Assembly: GCF_001436045.1 (NCBI RefSeq)
Contig: NZ_AZER01000016.1
Location: forward strand, 310,001-374,000
DNA length: 64,000 nucleotides
Reading direction: 5' to 3'
DNA from: Limosilactobacillus frumenti DSM 13145
Lineage (GTDB): Bacteria > Bacillota > Bacilli > Lactobacillales > Lactobacillaceae
Below are positions 26,330-34,317 of the stretch, one piece after another. Made by a program: the position numbers and the translations under genes. The notes beneath the pieces were generated by a model, which had not been told where the DNA came from, did no database searches, and saw only the letters and a list, made by a program, of their open reading frames with translations. Position 1 is the stretch's first letter. Each line of letters opens with the position of its first letter.

Positions 26330-27088
26330 CTATTCTGGTGCATTCGGATCTTGTTCCAGTTTCAGATCCTGTAGCATAATTTCTTGTTCCCTACTAAGCT
26401 TAGCCGTCTTTAATAGGTCTGGCCGGCGCTCTAAGGTGCGGCGTAATGATTCTTTCATTCGCCATTCACGAATTTTTTGGTGGTTGCCTGATGTTAAAAC
26501 TTCTGGAACCTTCATCCCGCGAAAATCAGCTGGGCGGGTGTACTGGGGATACTCAAGCAAACCGTTGCTGAATGAGTCCCCCATTGGTGACGACATATTG
26601 CCCAGGACACCAGGAACAAAGCGGACAGTTGCATCAATCATAACCATCGCCGCTAGTTCACCACCCGTGAGGACATAATCGCCCAGTGAAGCCTCATCAG
26701 TGACAAGGTGGCGAATTCGTTCATCATAGCCTTCGTAGTGACCACAAATGAAAGTTAAGTGGTCTTCCTGTGATAATTCTTGCGCATAATCTTGATCAAA
26801 ACGACGGCCTGCTGGGTCCATGAGAATCACCCGGCCACGCGAATATTGGTCTTTAGTCTGCTCATGAACAGCTGCCATTGCGTCAAAAATTGGTTGGGCC
26901 TGCAGGAGCATCCCTGCGCCCCCACCAAACGGGGCATCATCAACATGATTATGCTTATCAGTCGTATAATCACGGAAATCAGTGACATGAATATCTAAGA
27001 AGCCATTATCCTGAGCCTTGCCCACAATTGATTCGCCCATCGTGGCCTTAAACATATCAGGAAAAAGGCTTAAAACATCAATTCGCAT
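26330..27088 (-). CDS. trmD: tRNA (guanine37-N1)-methyltransferase
   Basis: SPOUT-class enzyme methylating G37 of tRNAs and preventing +1 frameshifts. [36 protein letters not shown] and the knot sequence [17 protein letters not shown] are all present; 252 aa is standard. Its ATG overlaps the rimM stop (TAATG). Confidence 0.97.
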   Translation of the reverse strand: MRIDVLSLFPDMFKATMGESIVGKAQDNGFLDIHVTDFRDYTTDKHNHVDDAPFGGGAGMLLQAQPIFDAMAAVHEQTKDQYSRGRVILMDPAGRRFDQDYAQELSQEDHLTFICGHYEGYDERIRHLVTDEASLGDYVLTGGELAAMVMIDATVRFVPGVLGNMSSPMGDSFSNGLLEYPQYTRPADFRGMKVPEVLTSGNHQKIREWRMKESLRRTLERRPDLLKTAKLSREQEIMLQDLKLEQDPNAPE

Positions 27089-27594
27089 TATTCAAGGCCC
27101 TCCATTAATTCAACTTTGACAACATGATTGTCAAGATCCACTTGCTTGATTACTTGGTCAATTTTCGGCAACAATAGGTCTGATTTGCCGGGACGTTGAA
27201 CCACCCAAACATCATTAGCCCCCGGTGACAGAATTTCTTTGATGGTCCCGAGGTGCTCACCACCCAAGGTTTCAACATCAAGACCAATAATTTGGTGATA
27301 ATAGTAGGCACCGTTTTCTAACGGCTCCTGGTCCTCCTCAGATACCATCAGCTCATGGTCACGAAAAGCTTGCACATCATTGATATTGTCATAGCCAGTA
27401 AACTTGACGAGCATTGACCCCTTATGCGGACGAGCAGATTCAACGGTTAACGCTAGTGGGTTCCCCTTGCCGGCCAGGTATAAAGTTGCGCCTTTAGCAA
27501 AGCGTTGGTCAACGAAGTCTGTTGTGGCAATAACGCGCACTTCACCACGAATGCCATGCGTATTAACAATTTTTCCAACGTTATAGAATTCCAT
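27088..27594 (-). CDS. rimM: Ribosome maturation factor RimM
   Basis: 168-aa 16S processing factor binding S19. N-terminal [16 protein letters not shown] and C-terminal PRC-barrel with [11 protein letters not shown] are typical. ATG 27594 follows GGAGGAAAA; a longer frame to 27624 would start inside the upstream hairpin's U-run and is rejected. Translationally coupled to trmD. Confidence 0.95.
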   Translation of the reverse strand: MEFYNVGKIVNTHGIRGEVRVIATTDFVDQRFAKGATLYLAGKGNPLALTVESARPHKGSMLVKFTGYDNINDVQAFRDHELMVSEEDQEPLENGAYYYHQIIGLDVETLGGEHLGTIKEILSPGANDVWVVQRPGKSDLLLPKIDQVIKQVDLDNHVVKVELMEGLE

Positions 27595-27612
27595 TTTTCC
27601 TCCTGAAAAGAC

Positions 27613-27644
27613 AAAAACTCCCACAGATAAGTGTGGGAGTTTTT
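27613..27644 (-). terminator. Internal terminator/attenuator between khpA and rimM
   Basis: AAAAACTCCCACA (27613-27625) pairs with TGTGGGAGTTTTT (27632-27644) over 13 bp. It lies 3 nt after khpA and ends in a T-run about 10 nt before the rimM Shine-Dalgarno. No separate rimM promoter is evident. Confidence 0.8.
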
Positions 27645-27647
27645 TAT

Positions 27648-27908
27648 TTAATGACGATGATCATTAATCAGTAACCGGACCTTTTTTGAATTGGAACGCC
27701 GTGGACGTGCCCCTTCTACTACCGTTCGAAGTGCAGAAGCAACATGTCCTTGTCGTCCAATCAGACGACCGACATCACTAGGATGCACATCGACTACATA
27801 GCGATCAAACCGATCATCAGTGGTCTGATGGATCGTTAAATCATCGGGATGCTTTAACAACGGGGTTACTAAACTACGAACCAACGCTTCAATATTTGTC
27901 TCAGTCAT
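27648..27908 (-). CDS. khpA: KH-domain RNA-binding protein KhpA
   Basis: 86-aa single KH-domain protein. The RNA-contacting loop is GRLIGRQG within DVGRLIGRQGHVASALRTVV. In streptococci and lactobacilli KhpA partners KhpB (Jag/EloR) to control cell elongation mRNAs; khpB is not in the window. Sits 12 nt after rpsP, the standard location. Confidence 0.94.
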   Translation of the reverse strand: MTETNIEALVRSLVTPLLKHPDDLTIHQTTDDRFDRYVVDVHPSDVGRLIGRQGHVASALRTVVEGARPRRSNSKKVRLLINDHRH

Positions 27909-27920
27909 GATTGATTATCA

Positions 27921-28196
27921 CTACTTCTTAGCGTACTTTGCTTCGTGGTACTTCTTCATAACGCCAGCCTTTTGGAGCATGTTACGAACAGTGTCTGAAG
28001 GTTGAGCACCCTTTTGAAGCCAATCCATAACGGCGTCTTCGTCAAACTTAATTTGCTTTGGAGTAGTTAATGGGTTGTAAGTACCTAAAGAAGTGATGAA
28101 ACGACCATCACGTGGTGAACGTGAGTCAGCAACAACGATCCGGTAGAATGGACGCTTCTTTGAACCCATACGCTTTAAACGAATTTTAACGGACAT
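27921..28196 (-). CDS. rpsP: 30S ribosomal protein S16
   Basis: 91-aa bS16, beginning [20 protein letters not shown] and containing the invariant [19 protein letters not shown] 28196 follows GGGAGG at 8 nt; the in-frame GTG at 28205 overlaps that ribosome binding site. Heads rpsP-khpA-rimM-trmD-permease. Unlike the common Firmicutes order, it is not directly after ffh: an adhesin gene lies between. Confidence 0.97.
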   Translation of the reverse strand: MSVKIRLKRMGSKKRPFYRIVVADSRSPRDGRFITSLGTYNPLTTPKQIKFDEDAVMDWLQKGAQPSDTVRNMLQKAGVMKKYHEAKYAKK

Positions 28197-28231
28197 ACTT
28201 TGCACCTCCCTGATTTCTGTTAACAGGTAAT

Positions 28232-28260
28232 AATATACCAGTCTTTAAAAAGAATGTAAA
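28232..28260 (-). promoter_or_regulatory. rpsP operon promoter
   Basis: TTTACA (28255-28260), 17-nt spacer, TATATT (28232-28237) on the minus strand, in the 3' flank of the adhesin gene. Confidence 0.7.
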
Positions 28261-28279
28261 GTATTTTTTCTTGACAGGC

Positions 28280-31200
28280 TTAATTATTTTTTCTGTGGCC
28301 AAGGCCAAAACCTAATAACGACAAGAATGAAGCCAATCCAAGGGCAAGAACCCCTTCTGAACTTATTGAACCTGTTTGTGGTAACAAATGTTCAGATGAC
28401 ATCGTCGTTGGCTTCGTCGACGTTGTCGGCTGCGTCGGTGTGGTTGGCTCCGTTGGCGTCGTCGGTTGTGTTGGCACAGTTGGCTGCGTTGGCACGGTTG
28501 GCTGCGTTGGTTGCGTTGGCTCTGTCGGTTGCGTCGGTGTGGTTGGCTCCGTTGGCGTCGTCGGTTGCGTTGGTACAGTTGGCTGCGTCGGCGTTGTCGG
28601 TTGCGTTGGCGCTGTCGGTTGCGTTGGTACAGTTGGTTGCGTTGGCGTTGTCGGCTGCGTCGGTGTGGTTGGTTCTGTTGGCACGGTCGGCTGCGTTGGC
28701 GTCGTTGGCTGCGTTGGTGTCGTTGGTTGGGTCGGTGTTGTCGGCTCCGTTGGCGTCGTCGGTTGCGTCGGTGTGGTTGGCTCCGTTGGCGTCGTTGGCT
28801 GCGTTGGTACAGTTGGCTGCGTTGGCGTTGTTGGTTGCGTTGGCGTCGTCGGTTGCGTTGGCGCTGTCGGTTGCGTCGGTGTGGTTGGCTCCGTTGGCAC
28901 GGTTGGCTCCGTTGGCACGGTTGGCTCCGTTGGCGTTGTCGGCTGCGTCGGTGTGGTTGGTTCCGTCGGCGCTGTTGGCTGCGTTGGCTGTACATTTTTA
29001 ATATATGGAACGACGATTTCGATAATACCGTCATTTGGCAAACCGTCAATCTGTAATTGGTCAAAGGTTATGGAGCCAATTTCTGTAGCGCCTGTAACTG
29101 CGTAGGTGACTTCTCTACCACCGAGCTTTTCAGTAATCTTAGTAGGATCAATTGTGTACTTGTTGATCCTTGGGTTGGCAACTGCTTTGAGAATGCCGGA
29201 AATTCTCCAAGCCGAATAGATTTTATGTCCATTGACCTTATCAGTAGTAACAACCCGACTGAATGTTACCTTATCGGAAGTATATGGATCATGGATAGAG
29301 TTACCTATCTTTTCATCAATATAGCTGATTGTTTCGGAAATACTCTTATTTTCGACTGATTGTGTTGTACCGTGAATAAAGTTCAAAGTAAATTCAGGGG
29401 TGATAGTGGCACTGTAGTTACCATATCCCTTATTTTGCATAAAGTCTTGGTAATTGCCATCCTGATAATATCTAGAACCATCATACTCAGTACCAGCCTC
29501 TGTCCGGTTGCCTTGGGAAACTCCAATTAATTGATAGCCTTCTTGCTGTAGTTTTTGAATAGCACTTTCAACAGTACCATAAGTAAACGTGATCGGCTCA
29601 CTAGTGGAGTGACCAACATTTGCAGAAATTCCATTTGGAGTCTGGGCATCATTATCAAGGTCCTTTTCCACCTTGTTACTCTCTTGATTAACGGCAGCAA
29701 AATGAACTTTAGCATGGTAATTCTCTTGTGCTGGTTTTGCGTTCTTAATGTATGGAACGACCACTTCGATAATACCGCCATTTGGCAACCTAGCGATCTG
29801 CGACTGATCAAAGGTTATTGAGCCAATTCCTTCGGCACCCGTAGCTGCATAGGTAACTTCATTACCATCAAGCTTTTCGGTAATTTTAGCAGGATCAATT
29901 GTGTATTCATTGATTTTGGGGTTAGCAACGGCTTTAAGACTACCAGAAATTGACCACTCTGTTGTTGAAATAACAGCATTTGTGACAGCATCTCGAGTAA
30001 TTGTTCTAGAGAAAGTAACTGTGGATGAATTGTATTGTGGATACAATTCTTTGTTGGTGCCCTCTTGAATATACTTAATATTTTCTGAGATCGTTTTCTG
30101 CTCGGTGGCCTGTTTGGTACCATGAACGAAATTTAAAGTAAATGAATGAACGAATGCATACTTATCATTATGGTGTTCATTGTAATCAGGATTACCATAG
30201 GTTCCGTATTTATCACCATCATATTGATGAGATGATGAAGCATCATACAAGTCAGATGAAATATATTTGCCACTGGTCTTAGTCCCGTGTGAGGCGCCGA
30301 CAAAAATATAGCCAGCTTTACTTAGGTTTTTAATCTCGTCCTGAGCATCCTTAAAGGTAATCTTCGTGTCACTCTCAGCATTGTTTTCACCATCACCATT
30401 TAACGGGCTCACACCATGCCCACTATCTAAGGAAACAATCTGATTTTTGTTAGTGACATCCGCAAAGTGCAAAGTAGCAACATAGTTAATATCATGAGTA
30501 AATCCGTTTCCACCATTTAGGAAAACAGGAGAAACTGAACTGGCCTTTTTAGTACCGATACCATTAAAGTCTCCTGAAACAGGATTATAAATGATTGCAG
30601 GCCCTTGACCTGGCTGCGTCCACGCTGCTGGCATATTAGCGTCAAGAAGTGTGTCCATTTGAATGAAGAATGTACTGTGGGGTGCAGCTACCGTCTTATC
30701 ACTATTATCACCCACATTATGAGCAAAATCGTGAGTTTGACCTGCGGGATCAGTCGTAACATGAACATGCGCCATGTCCTTTTCATCAAAGTGAATCCCG
30801 TTTACCAACGGTGGTTCAGTTCCATTTTTCTTGGATGTGTTTAACTCACTTTGATATTCTGTCCAGCTTAGGTCCTTCGTACTGGAGTTATTCTTAGTGG
30901 TAGTGGTAACTGTCAAATGGTCTTTAAGAAATTGCTCAAATGCCGTATCTTCATAAATCCATTGGCCATTTTCATACTTAGCAATATCTTTATAAGTATC
31001 ATTAATATCCTTCCGGCTACCATCCCTATTCACGGCATCCGGTTGATAAACTCTGAAAACCTTGATAGTGTCAGGTATCAAGGTCTGACCCGCACTGAAT
31101 TTAGCAGTAAAGTTAGCTGTTTGCAGTGGAGCAAGGATTGTTGAACTAGTATTGCCTGCTCTGCCATAGTTCCATTCGACCATGTATTGCATGGCGAGCC

Positions 31201-31372
31201 GATTGGCACCAGCTTTAGTGGCAGCAGTTCCTTCAAGAATGTCATGTAAATTATCATCATTCTTATTAACTGATTTAGTATCCTTACTTGCCCAACCATG
31301 GGCGATTTCAGCTCGGTCAACCTTATCAGTATACGGAATAATAATTGGCTTAAATGTTTTCGTATTAACCAT
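28280..31372 (-). CDS. Mucus-binding LPQTG adhesin, C-terminal part of a frameshifted gene
   Basis: Bulk of a sortase-anchored surface adhesin whose N-terminus is encoded at 31543-32067 in another frame. The frame is open back to 31591, so the ATG at 31372 is probably not a real start. Layout: an N-terminal adhesin-like domain; two Mub/MucBP-type repeats (about 30.5-29.74 kb and 29.74-29.0 kb) sharing KAVANP(K/R)IN and YTIDP(A/T)KITEKL; a 196-codon Pro/Thr tract; LPQTG (28370-28384), a hydrophobic helix and the basic tail GHRKNN. It would bind mucin or host glycans at the cell surface. Without the upstream signal peptide the fragment could not be exported. Confidence 0.85.
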   Translation of the reverse strand: MVNTKTFKPIIIPYTDKVDRAEIAHGWASKDTKSVNKNDDNLHDILEGTAATKAGANRLAMQYMVEWNYGRAGNTSSTILAPLQTANFTAKFSAGQTLIPDTIKVFRVYQPDAVNRDGSRKDINDTYKDIAKYENGQWIYEDTAFEQFLKDHLTVTTTTKNNSSTKDLSWTEYQSELNTSKKNGTEPPLVNGIHFDEKDMAHVHVTTDPAGQTHDFAHNVGDNSDKTVAAPHSTFFIQMDTLLDANMPAAWTQPGQGPAIIYNPVSGDFNGIGTKKASSVSPVFLNGGNGFTHDINYVATLHFADVTNKNQIVSLDSGHGVSPLNGDGENNAESDTKITFKDAQDEIKNLSKAGYIFVGASHGTKTSGKYISSDLYDASSSHQYDGDKYGTYGNPDYNEHHNDKYAFVHSFTLNFVHGTKQATEQKTISENIKYIQEGTNKELYPQYNSSTVTFSRTITRDAVTNAVISTTEWSISGSLKAVANPKINEYTIDPAKITEKLDGNEVTYAATGAEGIGSITFDQSQIARLPNGGIIEVVVPYIKNAKPAQENYHAKVHFAAVNQESNKVEKDLDNDAQTPNGISANVGHSTSEPITFTYGTVESAIQKLQQEGYQLIGVSQGNRTEAGTEYDGSRYYQDGNYQDFMQNKGYGNYSATITPEFTLNFIHGTTQSVENKSISETISYIDEKIGNSIHDPYTSDKVTFSRVVTTDKVNGHKIYSAWRISGILKAVANPRINKYTIDPTKITEKLGGREVTYAVTGATEIGSITFDQLQIDGLPNDGIIEIVVPYIKNVQPTQPTAPTEPTTPTQPTTPTEPTVPTEPTVPTEPTTPTQPTAPTQPTTPTQPTTPTQPTVPTQPTTPTEPTTPTQPTTPTEPTTPTQPTTPTQPTTPTQPTVPTEPTTPTQPTTPTQPTVPTQPTAPTQPTTPTQPTVPTQPTTPTEPTTPTQPTEPTQPTQPTVPTQPTVPTQPTTPTEPTTPTQPTTSTKPTTMSSEHLLPQTGSISSEGVLALGLASFLSLLGFGLGHRKNN
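28403..28990 (-). repeat. Pro/Thr hexapeptide tandem repeat tract
   Basis: About 33 imperfect 18-nt units encoding P-T-(Q/E)-P-T-(T/V/A) form a wall-spanning stalk between the Mub repeats and LPQTG. The plus strand of this block is G/T-rich (GTTGGCTGCGTTGG-like), and several other frames stay open across it. Length is prone to change by recombination or slippage. Confidence 0.95.
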
Positions 31373-31542
31373 GGTATTACCACGCTTGATGGTGATGGTT
31401 AGTGGAACCTGAGTATTGGTCGTGACATTATTTCCATATTGCAGAGTAAAGCCTAGTGTAAAATCAGCTGAGGTATCCCTAGTGGAGGTAGGCGTAACGG
31501 TAAATGTTCCGTCACCATTATTTTTGCTGTTAAAAGCGGTTC

Positions 31543-32067
31543 CTAATGTTCGAACATCATCCTTTTCCCATCCATAAACTTGCCAGAAGGATCAGAAATG
31601 ACAATGGTGATAGGTTGCTCCGCATTAAGCAGGTCATTATGATAGGTAACCTTTACTAGTACGGTATTATTTTTTGCCATCACCTTCTGCCCATCTGCAT
31701 TTGTGTTAGCGGAATCCGGCAATGTTGCCTGCACGTTAGCAGATTCAGCTTGATCAACGTTCTGTTGGGCTGCAACTACTCCGTATTGTTGTGGTGAATA
31801 GGCTTGGGTATTGGAATTATTATGGTTAGCGTTAACGTTAATTGTTTGCGTCTGTACCGATTGAGAAGGAACAGTCGGTGCTTCCTTAACAGGAACAGGA
31901 CTATTTTGATCTATCTGCGTATCAGCAAGAATTCGCCCCTGACTAACCCCCAAATAGACAGTGGTTGATAATAATACTGAAGCGACACCAACACTAAGTT
32001 TACGCAAACCGTAATGTAATTTTCTATCCTCCTTTAGCAATGATTGACGATTATTTTTTGATAACAT
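31543..32067 (-). CDS. Adhesin N-terminal fragment with YSIRK-type signal peptide
   Basis: 174-aa fragment beginning the same adhesin. It has a YSIRK-class export signal (LHYGLRKLSVGVASVLLS near residue 17), a signal-peptidase region around GRILADTQ and a Gln/Asn/Thr-rich mature start. ATG 32067 follows GGAGTG at 6 nt. The frame ends at TAG 31543. Shifting by one base near 31580 makes it read on as SGKVYGWEKDDVRTLGT, joining the downstream fragment, so one lost A (GGCAAAGTTT to GGCAAGTTT) is the likely lesion. Real mutation or sequence error cannot be told here. Confidence 0.8.
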   Translation of the reverse strand: MLSKNNRQSLLKEDRKLHYGLRKLSVGVASVLLSTTVYLGVSQGRILADTQIDQNSPVPVKEAPTVPSQSVQTQTINVNANHNNSNTQAYSPQQYGVVAAQQNVDQAESANVQATLPDSANTNADGQKVMAKNNTVLVKVTYHNDLLNAEQPITIVISDPSGKFMDGKRMMFEH

Positions 32068-32517
32068 ATTTATCACTCCATTTTCAGAACAAAGCTGGAT
32101 AATTTTTAAATGGTTTATTATCCAATGCTATTCAGAGACAATTGTAAGCCTTTGTTATATTAATAACAAGATTATGGGGATTTGATTAATCAATTGATAA
32201 AGGACGTTAGTATCAAATTAATCCGTAAGTAAACCCCACTTTAGGCCACTTAGTTGACGTCATTAACTAACTCTGTTCATTTTCATTTCATTAATCTATT
32301 TATTAAGAAAGTTTCATTTATTTTGCAATAATGGTAAATATAAAAGACTGATTAGTCAGAATCTAACAGTGATTTTAAATAAAGCACTGATAAAAGTAGA
32401 CTAGTCAGTCTTTGTTGTGTATTTAATTGTTAATCAGGTTTCAGAACCAACGCTATCCTTGCTGGCTGTAAATTATCGTATAAATTTTATCCGCGGAAAG
32501 TTTTTTAACCAAACACT
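32068..32517. other. Intergenic region between ffh and the adhesin
   Basis: 450 nt with no gene. Near the adhesin, poorly spaced minus-strand promoter candidates occur (TTACAA 32142-32147 or TTGTCT 32136-32141 with GATAAT/TAATAA at 32115-32122). Palindromes include GTTATATTAATAAC (32154-32167) and TTGATTAATCAA (32182-32193), the latter followed by a partly complementary TATCAAATTAATC. The ffh-side hairpin is listed separately. Confidence 0.5.
32336..32413 (-). terminator. Candidate ffh operon terminator
   Basis: AAAGACTGATTAGTC (32343-32357) pairs with GACTAGTCAGTCTTT (32399-32413) at 14 of 15 positions. The loop contains a CAGTG/CACTG helix, and TTTTATATTT follows on the minus strand. Confidence 0.55.
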
Positions 32518-33963
32518 TTACTTCTTTTTCCGCAGCTTCCGTAGTTTCTTGATCCGCTTCTGCTTATCCTTCTTCATCTTCCGGGCCATCCGGTTCATTG
32601 CCATCTGTCCCATCCGACCACCAGGCATTTGACCACCGAATAGGTTCTGCATTCCACTCATGTTACCATTTGTAACCTGCTTCATCATCTTCCGCATTTG
32701 GTTGAACTGCTTGATCATCCGATTAACCTCAACAATTGGCCGACCAGCACCGGCAGCTAACCGCCGACGACGAGACGGATTCATCAAATCTGGATTTTCC
32801 CGTTCTTCTGGTGTCATTGACAGGATAATTGCCCGGATATGGTCCATTTGCTTAGGATCAATATTCAAGTTCTTCAGTGCCGGGTTATTAGCCATCCCTG
32901 GCATCATTTTAATAATGTTTTCCAGCGGACCCATCTTGGTAACCTGGTCCATCTGGGCGAGAAAGTCATTAAAATCAAAGGTATTTTCCCGCATCTTATC
33001 CATGGTGGCTTGGGCTTGTTCCTCATCGAAGTCCTTTTGGGCCTTTTCGATCAGGGTCATCATGTCGCCCATTCCCAAGATCCGGGAAGCCATCCGGTCA
33101 GGGTGGAAGACGTCTAAGTCAGACATCTTTTCCCCTTCACCGACAAACTTAATTGGCTTACCGGTGACTGCCCGAATTGACATAGCGGCACCACCACGGG
33201 TATCACCATCCAGCTTAGTCAGAACAACTCCGGTGATATCAAGTTTATCGTCAAACCCTTGGGCCGTATTTACCGCATTTTGACCGGTCATAGAATCAAT
33301 GACCAGCAGGATTTCATCTGGATGAACCAACTGCTTGATGTTGGCCAATTCATCCATTAATTGTTCGTCAATTTGCAGACGACCAGCAGTATCGATAATG
33401 ACGTAATCATTATGGTTCTGCTTAGCAACTTCCATCCCCTGCCGAACAATTTCCACAGGATCTTCGTCAGTCCCCTTTTCAAAGACCGGTACGTCAATCT
33501 GGTCAGCAACTTGTTGCAACTGGGTGATGGCAGCGGGCCGGTAGACATCGGCCGCAATGAACATTGGACGCGCTTTTTCTTCGTCTTTTAGGCGCAGGGC
33601 TAATTTTCCGGCTGTCGTCGTTTTACCGGCCCCTTGAAGACCAACCATCATAATAACAGTCGGAATATGGGCAGCTTTGTTCAACGGTACCGCTTCTTCA
33701 CCCATCAAAGCCGTCAATTCATCATTAACGATCTTCACAATTTGCTGAGCGGGGTTTAAGCCCTTCAGTACCTCTGCCCCGGCAGCCTTTTCACGGACCT
33801 TCTTAACAAAGTCCTTAACGACCGTAAAGTTTACATCGGCTTCGAGCAAGGCCAGACGGATCTCCCGCATAGTTTCGCGGAGATCCGCTTCGGTAACCTT
33901 GGGCTTCCGCCGCAGTTTTTCCATCGCCTTTTGCAGACGATCGGTTAATCCTTCAAATGCCAT
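32518..33963 (-). CDS. ffh: Signal recognition particle protein Ffh
   Basis: SRP54 GTPase that binds signal sequences and 4.5S/6S RNA to target nascent membrane proteins. N domain, G domain with P-loop GLQGAGKTTTAGK (108-120), DTAGR and TKLDGDTRGG, then the Met-rich M domain (about 330-450) with a strongly basic tail. 481 aa, normal. Directly follows ylxM, as usual. Confidence 0.97.
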   Translation of the reverse strand: MAFEGLTDRLQKAMEKLRRKPKVTEADLRETMREIRLALLEADVNFTVVKDFVKKVREKAAGAEVLKGLNPAQQIVKIVNDELTALMGEEAVPLNKAAHIPTVIMMVGLQGAGKTTTAGKLALRLKDEEKARPMFIAADVYRPAAITQLQQVADQIDVPVFEKGTDEDPVEIVRQGMEVAKQNHNDYVIIDTAGRLQIDEQLMDELANIKQLVHPDEILLVIDSMTGQNAVNTAQGFDDKLDITGVVLTKLDGDTRGGAAMSIRAVTGKPIKFVGEGEKMSDLDVFHPDRMASRILGMGDMMTLIEKAQKDFDEEQAQATMDKMRENTFDFNDFLAQMDQVTKMGPLENIIKMMPGMANNPALKNLNIDPKQMDHIRAIILSMTPEERENPDLMNPSRRRRLAAGAGRPIVEVNRMIKQFNQMRKMMKQVTNGNMSGMQNLFGGQMPGGRMGQMAMNRMARKMKKDKQKRIKKLRKLRKKK

Positions 33964-34305
33964 TTATTCTTCCTCCAAGCTCTCCAAATGACCCACTAAT
34001 TCATTCAGCTGGGCATCATTTGGATAGTGTTTTTTGACGTATTGTTGAATCTCGTCAGCTTGCCGATTACGAGCTCGAAATTCTGCATCTAAGTGTAACT
34101 TGGCCTCGTAATCTTCGAGAATTTTTTCAGTTCGTTTAATATTGTCGTACACGGCCTGACGACTAACATGAAAGTTTTCCGCAATTTCACCTAAGGAATA
34201 GTCATCAGCATAATACAACTCAAGATATTGATTTTGTTTAGCGGTCAGTAATGGTTGGTAAAACTCAAATAGCGAGTTGATTCGCTCGTTTTTTTCGATT
34301 TCCAT
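33964..34305 (-). CDS. ylxM: YlxM/p13 family SRP-associated helix-turn-helix protein
   Basis: 113-aa putative DNA-binding protein of the UPF0122 family, known to stimulate Ffh in streptococci. The helix-turn-helix reads [24 protein letters not shown] 34305 with GGTGG at 6 nt is preferred over GTG codons at 34317/34314 that abut the ftsY stop. Lies between ftsY and ffh, abutting both. Confidence 0.92.
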   Translation of the reverse strand: MEIEKNERINSLFEFYQPLLTAKQNQYLELYYADDYSLGEIAENFHVSRQAVYDNIKRTEKILEDYEAKLHLDAEFRARNRQADEIQQYVKKHYPNDAQLNELVGHLESLEEE

Positions 34306-34317
34306 CCGGTTCACCAC

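Noticed and set aside
28403-29105. Long open frames on the plus strand across the Pro/Thr tract, rich in Val/Gly/Cys or Leu/Ala/Ser
   Set aside because: They are by-products of the repetitive 18-nt unit; there is no ribosome binding site and the minus-strand LPQTG reading is clearly the coding one.
31560-31575. Programmed -1 ribosomal frameshift in the adhesin at GATGGGAAAAGG
   Set aside because: No X-XXY-YYZ heptamer in the zero frame and no stem-loop downstream; a one-base deletion explains the data better.
32660-33283. 207-aa plus-strand frame opposite ffh
   Set aside because: Antisense shadow of ffh with biased composition and no start signal.
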